A stretch of 44,448 bases of DNA, from positions 1-44,448 of the forward strand of contig CAZRVH010000008.1 of NCBI GenBank assembly GCA_964603635.1, written 5' to 3'. Shown one piece after another: positions 1 to 6,786 of the stretch; within the stretch, counting starts at the first letter, position 1, and each line of letters opens with the position of its first letter. The notes under the pieces are model-generated. The model did no database searches, was not told the origin of the DNA, and was given only the letters and a program-made list of their open reading frames with translations. The translations under genes were made by a program, and so were the position numbers. The DNA is from CAZRVH01 sp964603635 (lineage in GTDB: Bacteria; Patescibacteriota; Gracilibacteria; Peribacterales; Peribacteraceae).

Positions 1-1500
1 AAGAAGGGAGCCGATAAGACAGTACGGCTTTTCGAAAAAAAGAGACCCGATATTGAGCTTTTCAGAATTGAATTGCCCGATGTTCTTGGTGATGGAGGAG
101 ACATCACAGACATGGCTCGCTACTGCAAAAAAGAATCAAAGGACTTCAAAACCGAGCTGTTATCCCTCGCCAAAAAAGTGCAAAAGGCAGGTGATAAAAA
201 GAAGGATGAAAACGACAACCGCCCACGGGTGGCACTTCTCACTGCGCCAAAGCAGGCTGTGGGAATCAGTGAGTGGAGGAAGATAATACGGGAGAATTTT
301 CAGGAACTCGTTGTGGCCTCCGAGATCGCTCTTAGCACGGTTGCACAGCTACTCATAAAGGACATCACGAATCCCTTTGCTCTCGTCCTCATCGACGTGC
401 CAGCAGCGGGGAAGACCATAACGATCAACTTTTTTGCCGAGTCTGGGCTTCCCGAACTCATGTATCCATCGGATAAATTTAGTCCCGCGTCCTTCGTATC
501 GAATGCCGCAAACGTGAAACGTGAAGACTTGGAGAAGGTAGACCTACTTCCTCGGCTCAAGTATCGCATGTTTTGCATCCGCGATCTCGCTACGGTGTTT
601 TCTGCGCGAGAGGAGGATTTAATATCCAACATTGGAATACTGACCCGCGTTCTTGATGGAGAAGGTCTTGCAACGGATGGAGGGGTCCACGGGCAACGGA
701 CCCGCACGGGCGACTATTTGTTCATGCTTCTTGCAGCCTCAACGCCAATTCCACGGCGCGTATGGAAGGTCATGGGAAATCAGGGACCGCGCCTGTTCTT
801 CTTAGGGCTGCACATGAAGACAAAGACAAATGAAGAACTTGTGCGCCAGTTGCAAGGCAACGCTTGTAAGGAGAAAGAACTGCTGTGCAGAAAAGTGACG
901 GGCGACTTGCTGCGAACACTCTGGGCGAAACACCGTGATGGTATTGCATGGGATAAGACGAAAGATCAGGCAAATCATCTTATGATCATCGCTCGGTGCG
1001 CGAGTCTTCTGGCAAAACTGCGCGGCACTTTGAATACGGACAGGGAGCGGAACGATGCAGGTGAGGATCTAGTTTACCACTCACCCGTTATAGAGAAGCC
1101 TGACCGATTGAATCAGTTGCTTTATAACCTCGCCAGAGGCCACGCCGTGGCGCTTGGGAGGGAATACATCACGGATGAGGACATGCCCTGTGTTGCCCTG
1201 CTCGCTTGCGACTCAGCTCCAGGTCACCGTGCTGAACTTCTCCATGCGCTTATACAGCGTGGCGGGAGGGTTGCCACAGGCCAGGTAGAAAAAGTTTTGA
1301 AAGTCTCGAAGCCCACGGCGCTGCACGAAATGGAGAACCTGAAAATTTTAGGCATTTGTGAGGAGTGGGACCCTGATGACCTCACCACCGAGAAAGGTAT
1401 CAAATTCCAGGAGGAGTTTATGTGGTTCTGCTCTGAAGAATGCCGTGCTCATCTTCAATGGAACACAGGGTCAGATCTACTTAATTCTAATCCCGAATAA
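1..1500 (+). CDS. Primase/helicase-type ATPase of a mobile element (5' truncated by window edge)
   Basis: The reading frame is open to the left edge, so only the last 499 residues are seen. The first ~45 residues (LPDVLGDGGDITDM) resemble the end of a Toprim primase domain. A P-loop (DVPAAGKT, about residues 132-139) and a conserved block with IRDLATVFS and LLAASTPIPRR follow, as in AAA-like helicase modules of integrative elements. The C-terminus (ARGHAVALGREYITDEDM, then a winged-helix-like region) resembles MCM-type lids with wHTH. By inference it unwinds or primes the element's DNA during replication. It leads a co-directional run ending with the recombinase. Exact family uncertain. Confidence 0.7.
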   Translation, partial: KKGADKTVRLFEKKRPDIELFRIELPDVLGDGGDITDMARYCKKESKDFKTELLSLAKKVQKAGDKKKDENDNRPRVALLTAPKQAVGISEWRKIIRENFQELVVASEIALSTVAQLLIKDITNPFALVLIDVPAAGKTITINFFAESGLPELMYPSDKFSPASFVSNAANVKREDLEKVDLLPRLKYRMFCIRDLATVFSAREEDLISNIGILTRVLDGEGLATDGGVHGQRTRTGDYLFMLLAASTPIPRRVWKVMGNQGPRLFFLGLHMKTKTNEELVRQLQGNACKEKELLCRKVTGDLLRTLWAKHRDGIAWDKTKDQANHLMIIARCASLLAKLRGTLNTDRERNDAGEDLVYHSPVIEKPDRLNQLLYNLARGHAVALGREYITDEDMPCVALLACDSAPGHRAELLHALIQRGGRVATGQVEKVLKVSKPTALHEMENLKILGICEEWDPDDLTTEKGIKFQEEFMWFCSEECRAHLQWNTGSDLLNSNPE

Positions 1501-1550
1501 AGCAAATTCGACAGTGTGTAACTCAGTTTCATTTTCTTCCAATTACTCTC

Positions 1551-1844
1551 ATGGAAATTCACGCATCTTTCGAATCAGATGGCAAACATCCGCTGTATGA
1601 GGATGAAAACGCAGTCCTGTTGATGGACCGCCTTCCTCAAGGCGGCATCGGTTCTGTGTTCATTAGAACCTACGATATGGGGCAGGAAGATCCCGCTATA
1701 GCTTTCCTCATGCTCGATAAGTACGAAATCGATGAGCTTAAAGATTGGAAAGAAGAACCTGCTCTACAAAAAGCTATCGATAAAATTATTGAATTCGCAT
1801 CCGCAAACCCAAAAGAAGAATACCTGTTCATGCTCTTCGCTTAA
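1551..1844 (+). CDS. Small acidic protein, member 1 of a four-gene paralogue array
   Basis: 97 residues, acidic, no signal peptide or membrane segment; no known family recognised. It shares a skeleton with the products at 1876, 2215 and 3024: G-I-G-x-x-F at residues 32-37, a hydrophobic strand near 49-55, an acidic D/E-I/L step, a helix near 70-85, an N-P turn near 87, and a hydrophobic end (YLFMLFA in place of FCF). Paralogy is inferred by aligning by eye; this is the most divergent copy. The start follows a pyrimidine-rich leader with TTTTCTTCC and no Shine-Dalgarno site. It lies 50 bases after the ATPase gene, in a likely operon. Confidence 0.75.
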   Translation: MEIHASFESDGKHPLYEDENAVLLMDRLPQGGIGSVFIRTYDMGQEDPAIAFLMLDKYEIDELKDWKEEPALQKAIDKIIEFASANPKEEYLFMLFA

Positions 1845-1875
1845 TTTTTTACACATCTCTTTTCCCTTCTCTTCT

Positions 1876-2184
1876 ATGCAACTCCATGCCGCCAAATTCG
1901 TACTTGATTGGGACAAAGAACTTTCAGTCAGCGATGCGAGCCATGAAATTGTCGATTCTCTGACTCGTGGCATATGTGACGTGTACTTTGAGCCATCTGG
2001 CTCTCCAGAAGATGCAATCGTAATGATCGATGAAGCTGAAATCTCCAGTCTGGAGAAAGAACTGAATGAAGGCAGTTATTCGCGCATCCCCGAATTAGAA
2101 AAAACCATAAAAGCAATGTTGGAATACGCAGCAAAGAATCCTGCAACCAATGGGCGCTACTGCTTTTTGTGCTCTGATTATTAA
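1876..2184 (+). CDS. Small acidic protein, member 2 of the paralogue array
   Basis: 102 residues, strongly acidic, cytosolic by appearance, no recognised family. It matches its neighbours in spacing: RGICDVYF at 31-38 is equivalent to the GIG-x-x-F turn, AIVMIDEAEI at 47-56 is equivalent to the central strand, and NPATNGRYCFLCSDY is the shared end with F-C-like residues. The ATG is chosen over upstream in-frame starts because those overlap member 1, and because this ATG follows the same type of CT-rich leader (CCTTCTCTTCT). The gap to member 1 is 31 bases. Confidence 0.75.
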   Translation: MQLHAAKFVLDWDKELSVSDASHEIVDSLTRGICDVYFEPSGSPEDAIVMIDEAEISSLEKELNEGSYSRIPELEKTIKAMLEYAAKNPATNGRYCFLCSDY

Positions 2185-2214
2185 TTATTTCTATTTCCAT
2201 TTTCTTTCCAATTT

Positions 2215-2535
2215 ATGGACTTGATACCCGCCAACGTCAGTTGGAATCGTAAACGGAGCATCCACCTGCCTCATCTCACGCTTGAGGCAGCAAATAGGCT
2301 GCAAGCCAGCGGTATAGGAATGGTCTTCAAAAGAGGATGCCCTACCTGCTGCAACATGTGCTTTTTAGTTTTAGATGATCAAACGGACCTCGCGACGATG
2401 CACGCCATTCTGGGTGGTGATGATGACGAATGGAAAGGCACGATTGATGACCAGTTACTACTACGGACTCTCACGGGTTACATCGAGAGCCACCCAAAGC
2501 AAGAATGGTTTTGCTTTGTCGCCATCGACTTCTAA
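2215..2535 (+). CDS. Small protein, member 3 of the paralogue array
   Basis: 106 residues, no known family. It is clearly related to the product at 3024: both begin M-x-x-x-P-A-N-x-x-W, have S-G-I-G-x-x-F at residues 32-38, a hydrophobic strand with an acidic turn near 50-60, a D-Q-L step at 79-81, a Y/F-I-x-x-x-P turn near 89-94, and a W/S-F-C-F end. A local Cys cluster (CPTCCNMC, 42-49) is peculiar to this copy and could bind metal. The leader TTTTCTTTCCAATTT precedes the ATG with no purine-rich ribosome site. The gap to the previous gene is 30 bases. Confidence 0.78.
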   Translation: MDLIPANVSWNRKRSIHLPHLTLEAANRLQASGIGMVFKRGCPTCCNMCFLVLDDQTDLATMHAILGGDDDEWKGTIDDQLLLRTLTGYIESHPKQEWFCFVAIDF

Positions 2536-2555
2536 TTTTTCTACCTTCTCTTCCC

Positions 2556-2993
2556 ATGCTGCATCTCATGTTACCGCCAAGCATCAATCATTTCTCCACT
2601 ATACATCGGATCATAGTCGATCATCGATCATGGGAGCACTTCGTCAAATTCCGTGAATCTTTCAGTCGCGGCGATTTATTAACAATGCTCAAACAACATC
2701 CGTTCAATTCTTCAGATAACACCGACATCACCTTCCTCTATTATCTCTATCTCGATCCAAATGATCTCTATCGTGATGGTCGCCATTCCTACGAGCGCTA
2801 TCTTCGAACATATAGAAACAAGAGCGGGAATCTGATTATACGGATTGGAACCTGCTCCCTCTTTGATGATCAAACAAGGGAAGTCTGGCAGGAGGAAGAA
2901 AAGATCGAAGTAAAGGATCTTGAAGAGGTCTGTGACCTACTACATGCACGATTCGCACGGGACTTAGAAGACATGGAGTCTTTCTTTCACTGA
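2556..2993 (+). CDS. Unknown protein within the paralogue array
   Basis: 145 residues if it starts at the ATG after TTCTCTTCCC; an in-frame ATG at 2568 is the alternative. No recognised domain, signal or membrane segment. It has a basic, aromatic-rich middle (YYLYLDPNDLYRDGR) and an acidic C-terminus (EEEKIEVKDLEEV, ending EDMESFFH). It does not share the GIG and FCF landmarks of its four neighbours, so it appears to be a different family carried in the same operon, 20 bases after member 3 and 30 before member 4. Confidence 0.68.
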   Translation: MLHLMLPPSINHFSTIHRIIVDHRSWEHFVKFRESFSRGDLLTMLKQHPFNSSDNTDITFLYYLYLDPNDLYRDGRHSYERYLRTYRNKSGNLIIRIGTCSLFDDQTREVWQEEEKIEVKDLEEVCDLLHARFARDLEDMESFFH

Positions 2994-3023
2994 ACATTTT
3001 ATTTCTTCTCTTCCTATCATTAT

Positions 3024-3329
3024 ATGAAAATCTTTCCTGCAAACCTTCAGTGGGACCAATCAAAGGGTACGGACATTCCCCGCATCCCGCATTGCGCCAT
3101 TGCCGTACTTGAAAAAAGCGGCATTGGTGAAACTTTTCTCAATCAGGATCGCCATGACCGTGGCATCGTGATTCTCCATCAAGAAGACATACCATCCTTA
3201 CAGGAAGTTCTTAAGGGGCAACCGTGGTTTGGCACAAAGGATCAGCTTCCAATGGTGCGCTTCCTCACAGATTTTATAACACAGCGACCAGAACAACGTA
3301 GTTTCTGTTTCATGGTTTCCGATGGTTGA
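3024..3329 (+). CDS. Small protein, member 4 of the paralogue array
   Basis: 101 residues, no known family. Closest by eye to the product at 2215: shared PAN-x-x-W opening, S-G-I-G at 32-35, strand GIVILHQEDI at 47-56, K-D-Q-L at 72-75, and end SFCFMVSDG. It lacks the Cys cluster of member 3. The ATG follows a CT-rich leader (TTCTTCTCTTCC then ATCATTAT), like the other genes of this block. It is the last small gene before the recombinase, 62 bases upstream of it. Confidence 0.77.
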   Translation: MKIFPANLQWDQSKGTDIPRIPHCAIAVLEKSGIGETFLNQDRHDRGIVILHQEDIPSLQEVLKGQPWFGTKDQLPMVRFLTDFITQRPEQRSFCFMVSDG

Positions 3330-3391
3330 TTTTAAGCCTACTAATTCTATACTTGCACATAAGACTCTTACTTTTACTTCTTATCCAACTT

Positions 3392-5014
3392 ATGGAATTA
3401 AAATACTTCCTTTACACACGCCGAAGTACCGATGAAGAAAAACAGGCGCTTTCTACAGAGTCGCAGCTTGAAGAGTTGAAAAAGAGATTCGGCAATTTAC
3501 ATATCGTTGAAACTCTTACGGAGGATGCCAGCGCCTTTAAGCCATACAACCGCCCAGTATTCTCTTCCATGCTTCAGCGCATTGAAAAAGGAGAGGCACA
3601 CGGAATCATTTGTTGGCACCCTGACCGATTGAGCCGCAACCCTATTGATGGAGCACAAATCATCTATGCTATCGATAGAGGAATAATTAAGGATTTAAAA
3701 TTCGGCTCCTTCCATTTCGATAATTCACCAGAAGGAAAGATGATGCTTGGATTCGCTCTCTCACAATCTAAGTATTTTTCAGAGAAACTTGGTATCGATG
3801 TCATGCGTGGAATGAATAAGAAGTGTTCTATGGGTCACTTCCCAGGAAAGGCATCTGTCGGTTACAGAAACGTAAGAACAGAGGATCGAGGCCGAAGATA
3901 TATTGAGGTAGATACTGAGCGCTTTCCTCAGGTGAGAGAAATGTGGGATCTCCTATTGAGTGGCGCTTACACGGTCCCAACCATTTGGAAAAAGGCTAGG
4001 AATGAATGGGGACTTACCATGAGCGCCAGCCGTAAAATGCCTGAAAGACCGATAACGCTATGTGGTACTTATGCACTTTTCAATAATCTCTTTTATACGG
4101 GCTACTTTGAATGGAATGGCGAGCGCTATAAAGGTTCATACACTCCGATGATCACACTGGCGGAATTTGAGAAGGCGCAGCGCATCCTGGGGAAAAAAGG
4201 GAAGCATCGGCAGCAAAAGCATGTATTTGCCTTTACAGGTCTTATGCGGTGTACAGATTGCGGATGTATGATTACTGCTGAGCAGAAGCATAAAAAACTT
4301 AAGAAGACAGGTGGCATCGCAACTTATACGTATTATCATTGCACTGGTAAAAAATTGTGCACACGAATGTGCATAAGAGAAGAAGTTCTTTTAGATCAGT
4401 TTCGTGCTCACCTCCAGTCCGTATATGTTTCACCGCGTTTGAGCGAATGGATACGGACTCGGCTCATGAAGTTCACTGAAGCTGATCAGGCAAATCAGCG
4501 ACAGCAAATTGAAGGTCTTCAACGAAAGTATCAGTCATGTGTTACTGCCATGCAAAATTTGGTAACCCTTTATGTTTCTCCTGATAATCATGATAAGTCG
4601 CTGCTGAATGAGGAAGAATTCAAAAAACAGAAGCAGGACATGGCTATACAGAGGGATAAGTACAAAGAATTATTGGGCGAATATGAACGCAATGTTGATA
4701 CTTCAATCGAGCGGACCGTGAAAACATTTGAATTCGCTTCAAATGCACCAAAGAAGTTCGAGGAAGGTACGGAAGACATGAAACGGCTCATTCTGCTGAC
4801 GATTGGATCGAACTGGACCCTAAAAGACGGAATTGTGAGCTTTACGGCTAATTTGCCCTTCCAAAAGATCAGAGAGGGCAATGAGATACTGGCAGTCAAA
4901 TCGGGACGGATCGAACCGAGTAGATTCCCGATTAACCAGCAAAAAGAAGCCCTACAGGAGTTAGTCTGTGCTGAAACTAAAGTATGGTGGCCCAGACCAG
5001 GGTCGAACTGGTGA
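3392..5014 (+). CDS. Large serine recombinase (integrase of the tRNA-Phe element)
   Basis: 540 residues, a site-specific DNA integrase/excisionase. The N-terminal resolvase domain (about 4-150) has Y-T-R-R-S with catalytic Ser12 and the arm motif DRLSRNP (78-84). A Recombinase domain (about 155-270) includes FYTGYFEW. A zinc-ribbon has Cys287, Cys290, Cys317 and Cys323/327, followed by a coiled coil (about 370-450), as in phage and transposon large serine recombinases. The ATG is chosen because the upstream in-frame extension is Leu-rich non-conserved sequence, and the ATG follows a CT-rich leader. The last ten codons (VWWPRPGSNW) are the antisense of tRNA-Phe, so the gene end and the insertion site overlap. 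Confidence 0.93.
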   Translation: MELKYFLYTRRSTDEEKQALSTESQLEELKKRFGNLHIVETLTEDASAFKPYNRPVFSSMLQRIEKGEAHGIICWHPDRLSRNPIDGAQIIYAIDRGIIKDLKFGSFHFDNSPEGKMMLGFALSQSKYFSEKLGIDVMRGMNKKCSMGHFPGKASVGYRNVRTEDRGRRYIEVDTERFPQVREMWDLLLSGAYTVPTIWKKARNEWGLTMSASRKMPERPITLCGTYALFNNLFYTGYFEWNGERYKGSYTPMITLAEFEKAQRILGKKGKHRQQKHVFAFTGLMRCTDCGCMITAEQKHKKLKKTGGIATYTYYHCTGKKLCTRMCIREEVLLDQFRAHLQSVYVSPRLSEWIRTRLMKFTEADQANQRQQIEGLQRKYQSCVTAMQNLVTLYVSPDNHDKSLLNEEEFKKQKQDMAIQRDKYKELLGEYERNVDTSIERTVKTFEFASNAPKKFEEGTEDMKRLILLTIGSNWTLKDGIVSFTANLPFQKIREGNEILAVKSGRIEPSRFPINQQKEALQELVCAETKVWWPRPGSNW

Positions 5015-5059
5015 CACCTCGCTCTTCAGGCGAGTGCTCTACCACTGAGCTACCGGGCC
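4985..5059 (-). tRNA. tRNA-Phe (GAA), CCA encoded
   Basis: Full cloverleaf on the minus strand: a seven-pair acceptor stem with one G-T pair, D arm GCTC...GAGC, anticodon stem CTCGC/GCGAG with loop CTGAAGA (anticodon GAA), T arm ACCAG-TTCGACC-CTGGT, discriminator A, genomic CCA. Its 3' thirty bases are also the end of the serine recombinase gene. Confidence 0.95.
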
Positions 5060-5139
5060 ACGGTGTTCCGCTGTGGAGCCCGGGGACTATAGCAGACCCC
5101 GTTTTCAACGAAAAGAGTGGTTTTTGTTGAACCTGATAC

Positions 5140-5145
5140 TATAAT
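5140..5145 (+). promoter_or_regulatory. -10 box for tRNA-Ala
   Basis: A perfect TATAAT lies 11 bases before the tRNA 5' end. Only a weak -35 (TGGTTT, 5118-5123, 16-base spacer) is visible. Confidence 0.6.
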
Positions 5146-5156
5146 TCCGTATCCAT

Positions 5157-5232
5157 GGGGCTGTAGCTCAGCTGATAGAGCGCCGCATTCGCATTGCGGA
5201 GGCCAGGGGTTTAAGTCCCCTCAGCTCCACCA
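5157..5232 (+). tRNA. tRNA-Ala (CGC), CCA encoded
   Basis: Cloverleaf with anticodon stem CCGCA/TGCGG, loop TTCGCAT (anticodon CGC), T arm with TTTAAGT loop, discriminator A and CCA. The third acceptor pair is G-T, the G3:U70 identity mark of alanine tRNAs. Confidence 0.95.
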
Positions 5233-5312
5233 ATAACATTTTCGCACAGCTCAGCTGCCTTATTTGGTGTGTTTTATGCAGCCAATGAGTCCGATAAAGG
5301 GTCGTCAAATGC

Positions 5313-5341
5313 TTTACAATATTTTTCTTTGGTGTTATACA
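5313..5341 (+). promoter_or_regulatory. Promoter of the LPxTG protein gene
   Basis: TTTACA (5313-5318) and TATACA (5336-5341) are separated by 17 bases, giving a leader of about 16 bases rich in C and T before the ATG at 5364. The stretch TTACAATATTTTTCTT recurs almost unchanged upstream of the VanW gene. Confidence 0.55.
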
Positions 5342-5363
5342 TACCTTCTTTCTTTATCATTGT

Positions 5364-6704
5364 ATGCGCATCCGTTCCCTTGTCCTTGCATTGGTTCTTC
5401 TTCTTACCGGGGCGTCCGCCATGGCTCAGTCGGCTGCCGGAATGACCGTTTCCGTTACCGATGGCAAATCCACCATCGCACCGGGAGACAGCATGATCTA
5501 CATCGTCACCGCCTCCCAAAATACCCAGCCGACGCGCGACGTGACGATCACGTTGGAAATGCCGATCGGAACGGACTTGATCACGGCCGATAACGGAGGC
5601 ACGGTCAATGGACGCACCGTGCAGTGGAAAAACGCGACGCTGACGCAGAACACGAACCGTATTTTCACGGTGCAGGCTCGCGCATTGAATTCCTTGGCAA
5701 ACGGTACGATCTTGACCGCCGTTGCCGATGCTTCCGGAAGCCAAGCGACGGATACCACGACCGTGCAAAGCGGACTCGGCGCATCCAAGTCCTACGGGCT
5801 CACGTTCACCGATAACGCATCCAACGTCCGCGCGGGATCCGTGCTGAATTACGTCCTGACCGTCAAGAATAACAGCACGTCCGCGCAGACCGACACCGTG
5901 ACGGTGCAAGGCCCGTCCGTCCTTACCGTGCAGAGCGCTTCGCCGCTTCCCACCGCCCTCGGATCCAGCGCCGTCACATGGTCCAACGTCACGTTCAACC
6001 CCGGCGAGTCGAAGACGTTCTCTTTCGTCGCCATGGTCGCGTCCGATGCCCGTACGAATGCATCCATCGATGCCAAGGCAACGGTCGGTCCGGTATCCCT
6101 CTCGGATCTCACGCGCGTGGAGAACAACGCGTCTGCCGGATCCTCGCATTCCAGTATCCGCAGTTCCTCCTCCTCTTCGCGCAGCTCCCTCTCCACCTCC
6201 AGGTCCAGCGTCCGCGCCCCGGCAAACGCGCTGTTCCGCCTGACTCCCAACATGGGCGAAGTGCTGCCGAACGGCGACATCGTCTATACGGTTTTCGTGC
6301 AAAACGTCCTTCTTTTGAATATCCGAGATGCGGCCGTATCCGTCCGTTTCGATCCCGCGGTGGCATCGGTACGCAGCATTGGAAACGGTACGAACGCGGG
6401 AAACGGGGAAATCCGATGGGCCCTTACACCCCTGGCCCCCGGACAGACCTGGCAGACGACGTTCACGCTGCGTGCGGATGCTTCGCTTTCCGGCGGAAAC
6501 GTCGTGACGGCCAGCGGGCGCCTGACAGGTTCGGATGTGAACGGCTCCCCTCTCAATGAACGGGTTGCGGTGGCCACCACAAGCGTCATCGCAGCAGGCT
6601 CCCTCCCTGATACGGGCGCGGCCTTCGATACGCTCTTCCTGGCTCTGAGCGGCGTTTTGGCGCTGTTCTTCGGCCTCGCCCAGAAGCGATCCTTGGGACT
6701 GTAA
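5364..6704 (+). CDS. Secreted DUF11-repeat protein with LPxTG cell-wall anchor
   Basis: 446 residues. A signal peptide (about 1-22, ending AMAQ) is followed by two DUF11-like beta-sandwich domains (about 27-135 and 145-250), a Ser/Arg-rich linker (about 258-290), and a third such domain (about 295-410). The end is LPDTG at 414-418, a hydrophobic segment and a basic tail (QKRSLGL): the standard sorting signal cut by sortase between T and G. DUF11 domains are common in large envelope and adhesion proteins. The role here is structural or adhesive by inference. A sortase is encoded at 39932-41245. The start follows a CT-rich leader. Confidence 0.85.
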   Translation: MRIRSLVLALVLLLTGASAMAQSAAGMTVSVTDGKSTIAPGDSMIYIVTASQNTQPTRDVTITLEMPIGTDLITADNGGTVNGRTVQWKNATLTQNTNRIFTVQARALNSLANGTILTAVADASGSQATDTTTVQSGLGASKSYGLTFTDNASNVRAGSVLNYVLTVKNNSTSAQTDTVTVQGPSVLTVQSASPLPTALGSSAVTWSNVTFNPGESKTFSFVAMVASDARTNASIDAKATVGPVSLSDLTRVENNASAGSSHSSIRSSSSSSRSSLSTSRSSVRAPANALFRLTPNMGEVLPNGDIVYTVFVQNVLLLNIRDAAVSVRFDPAVASVRSIGNGTNAGNGEIRWALTPLAPGQTWQTTFTLRADASLSGGNVVTASGRLTGSDVNGSPLNERVAVATTSVIAAGSLPDTGAAFDTLFLALSGVLALFFGLAQKRSLGL

Positions 6705-6728
6705 GGATTGGTTGGAAACGTGTTTGCT

Positions 6729-6756
6729 AAATATTGTAAATTATGTTACAATATTT
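6729..6756. promoter_or_regulatory. 11-bp perfect inverted repeat upstream of VanW gene
   Basis: AAATATTGTAA, then six bases, then TTACAATATTT. It sits between the LPxTG gene and the VanW gene. It could be an operator for a dimeric regulator, or a weak AT-rich terminator, since T-rich sequence follows. Confidence 0.5.
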
Positions 6757-6786
6757 TCTTATATACACATTAAAAAACAGAAACAT

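Larger units (their letters stand above)
1..5014. mobile_element. Right part of an integrated element at tRNA-Phe
   Basis: A co-directional block of a replication-type ATPase, five small unknown genes and a large serine recombinase abuts tRNA-Phe. It is visibly AT-richer than the following genes and uses one translation-leader style throughout (CT-rich, no Shine-Dalgarno). The right boundary lies in or next to the tRNA 3' end (about 4985-5014). The left end and the second attachment site are outside the window, so size and mobility are unknown. Confidence 0.75.

Noticed and set aside
4986..5014. The recombinase C-terminal VWWPRPGSNW as a functional motif
   Set aside because: It is the antisense of tRNA-Phe, so the residues are explained by the insertion site rather than by protein function.
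5274..6302. 342-codon minus-strand frame opposite the LPxTG gene
   Set aside because: Motif-free antisense of the DUF11 repeats.
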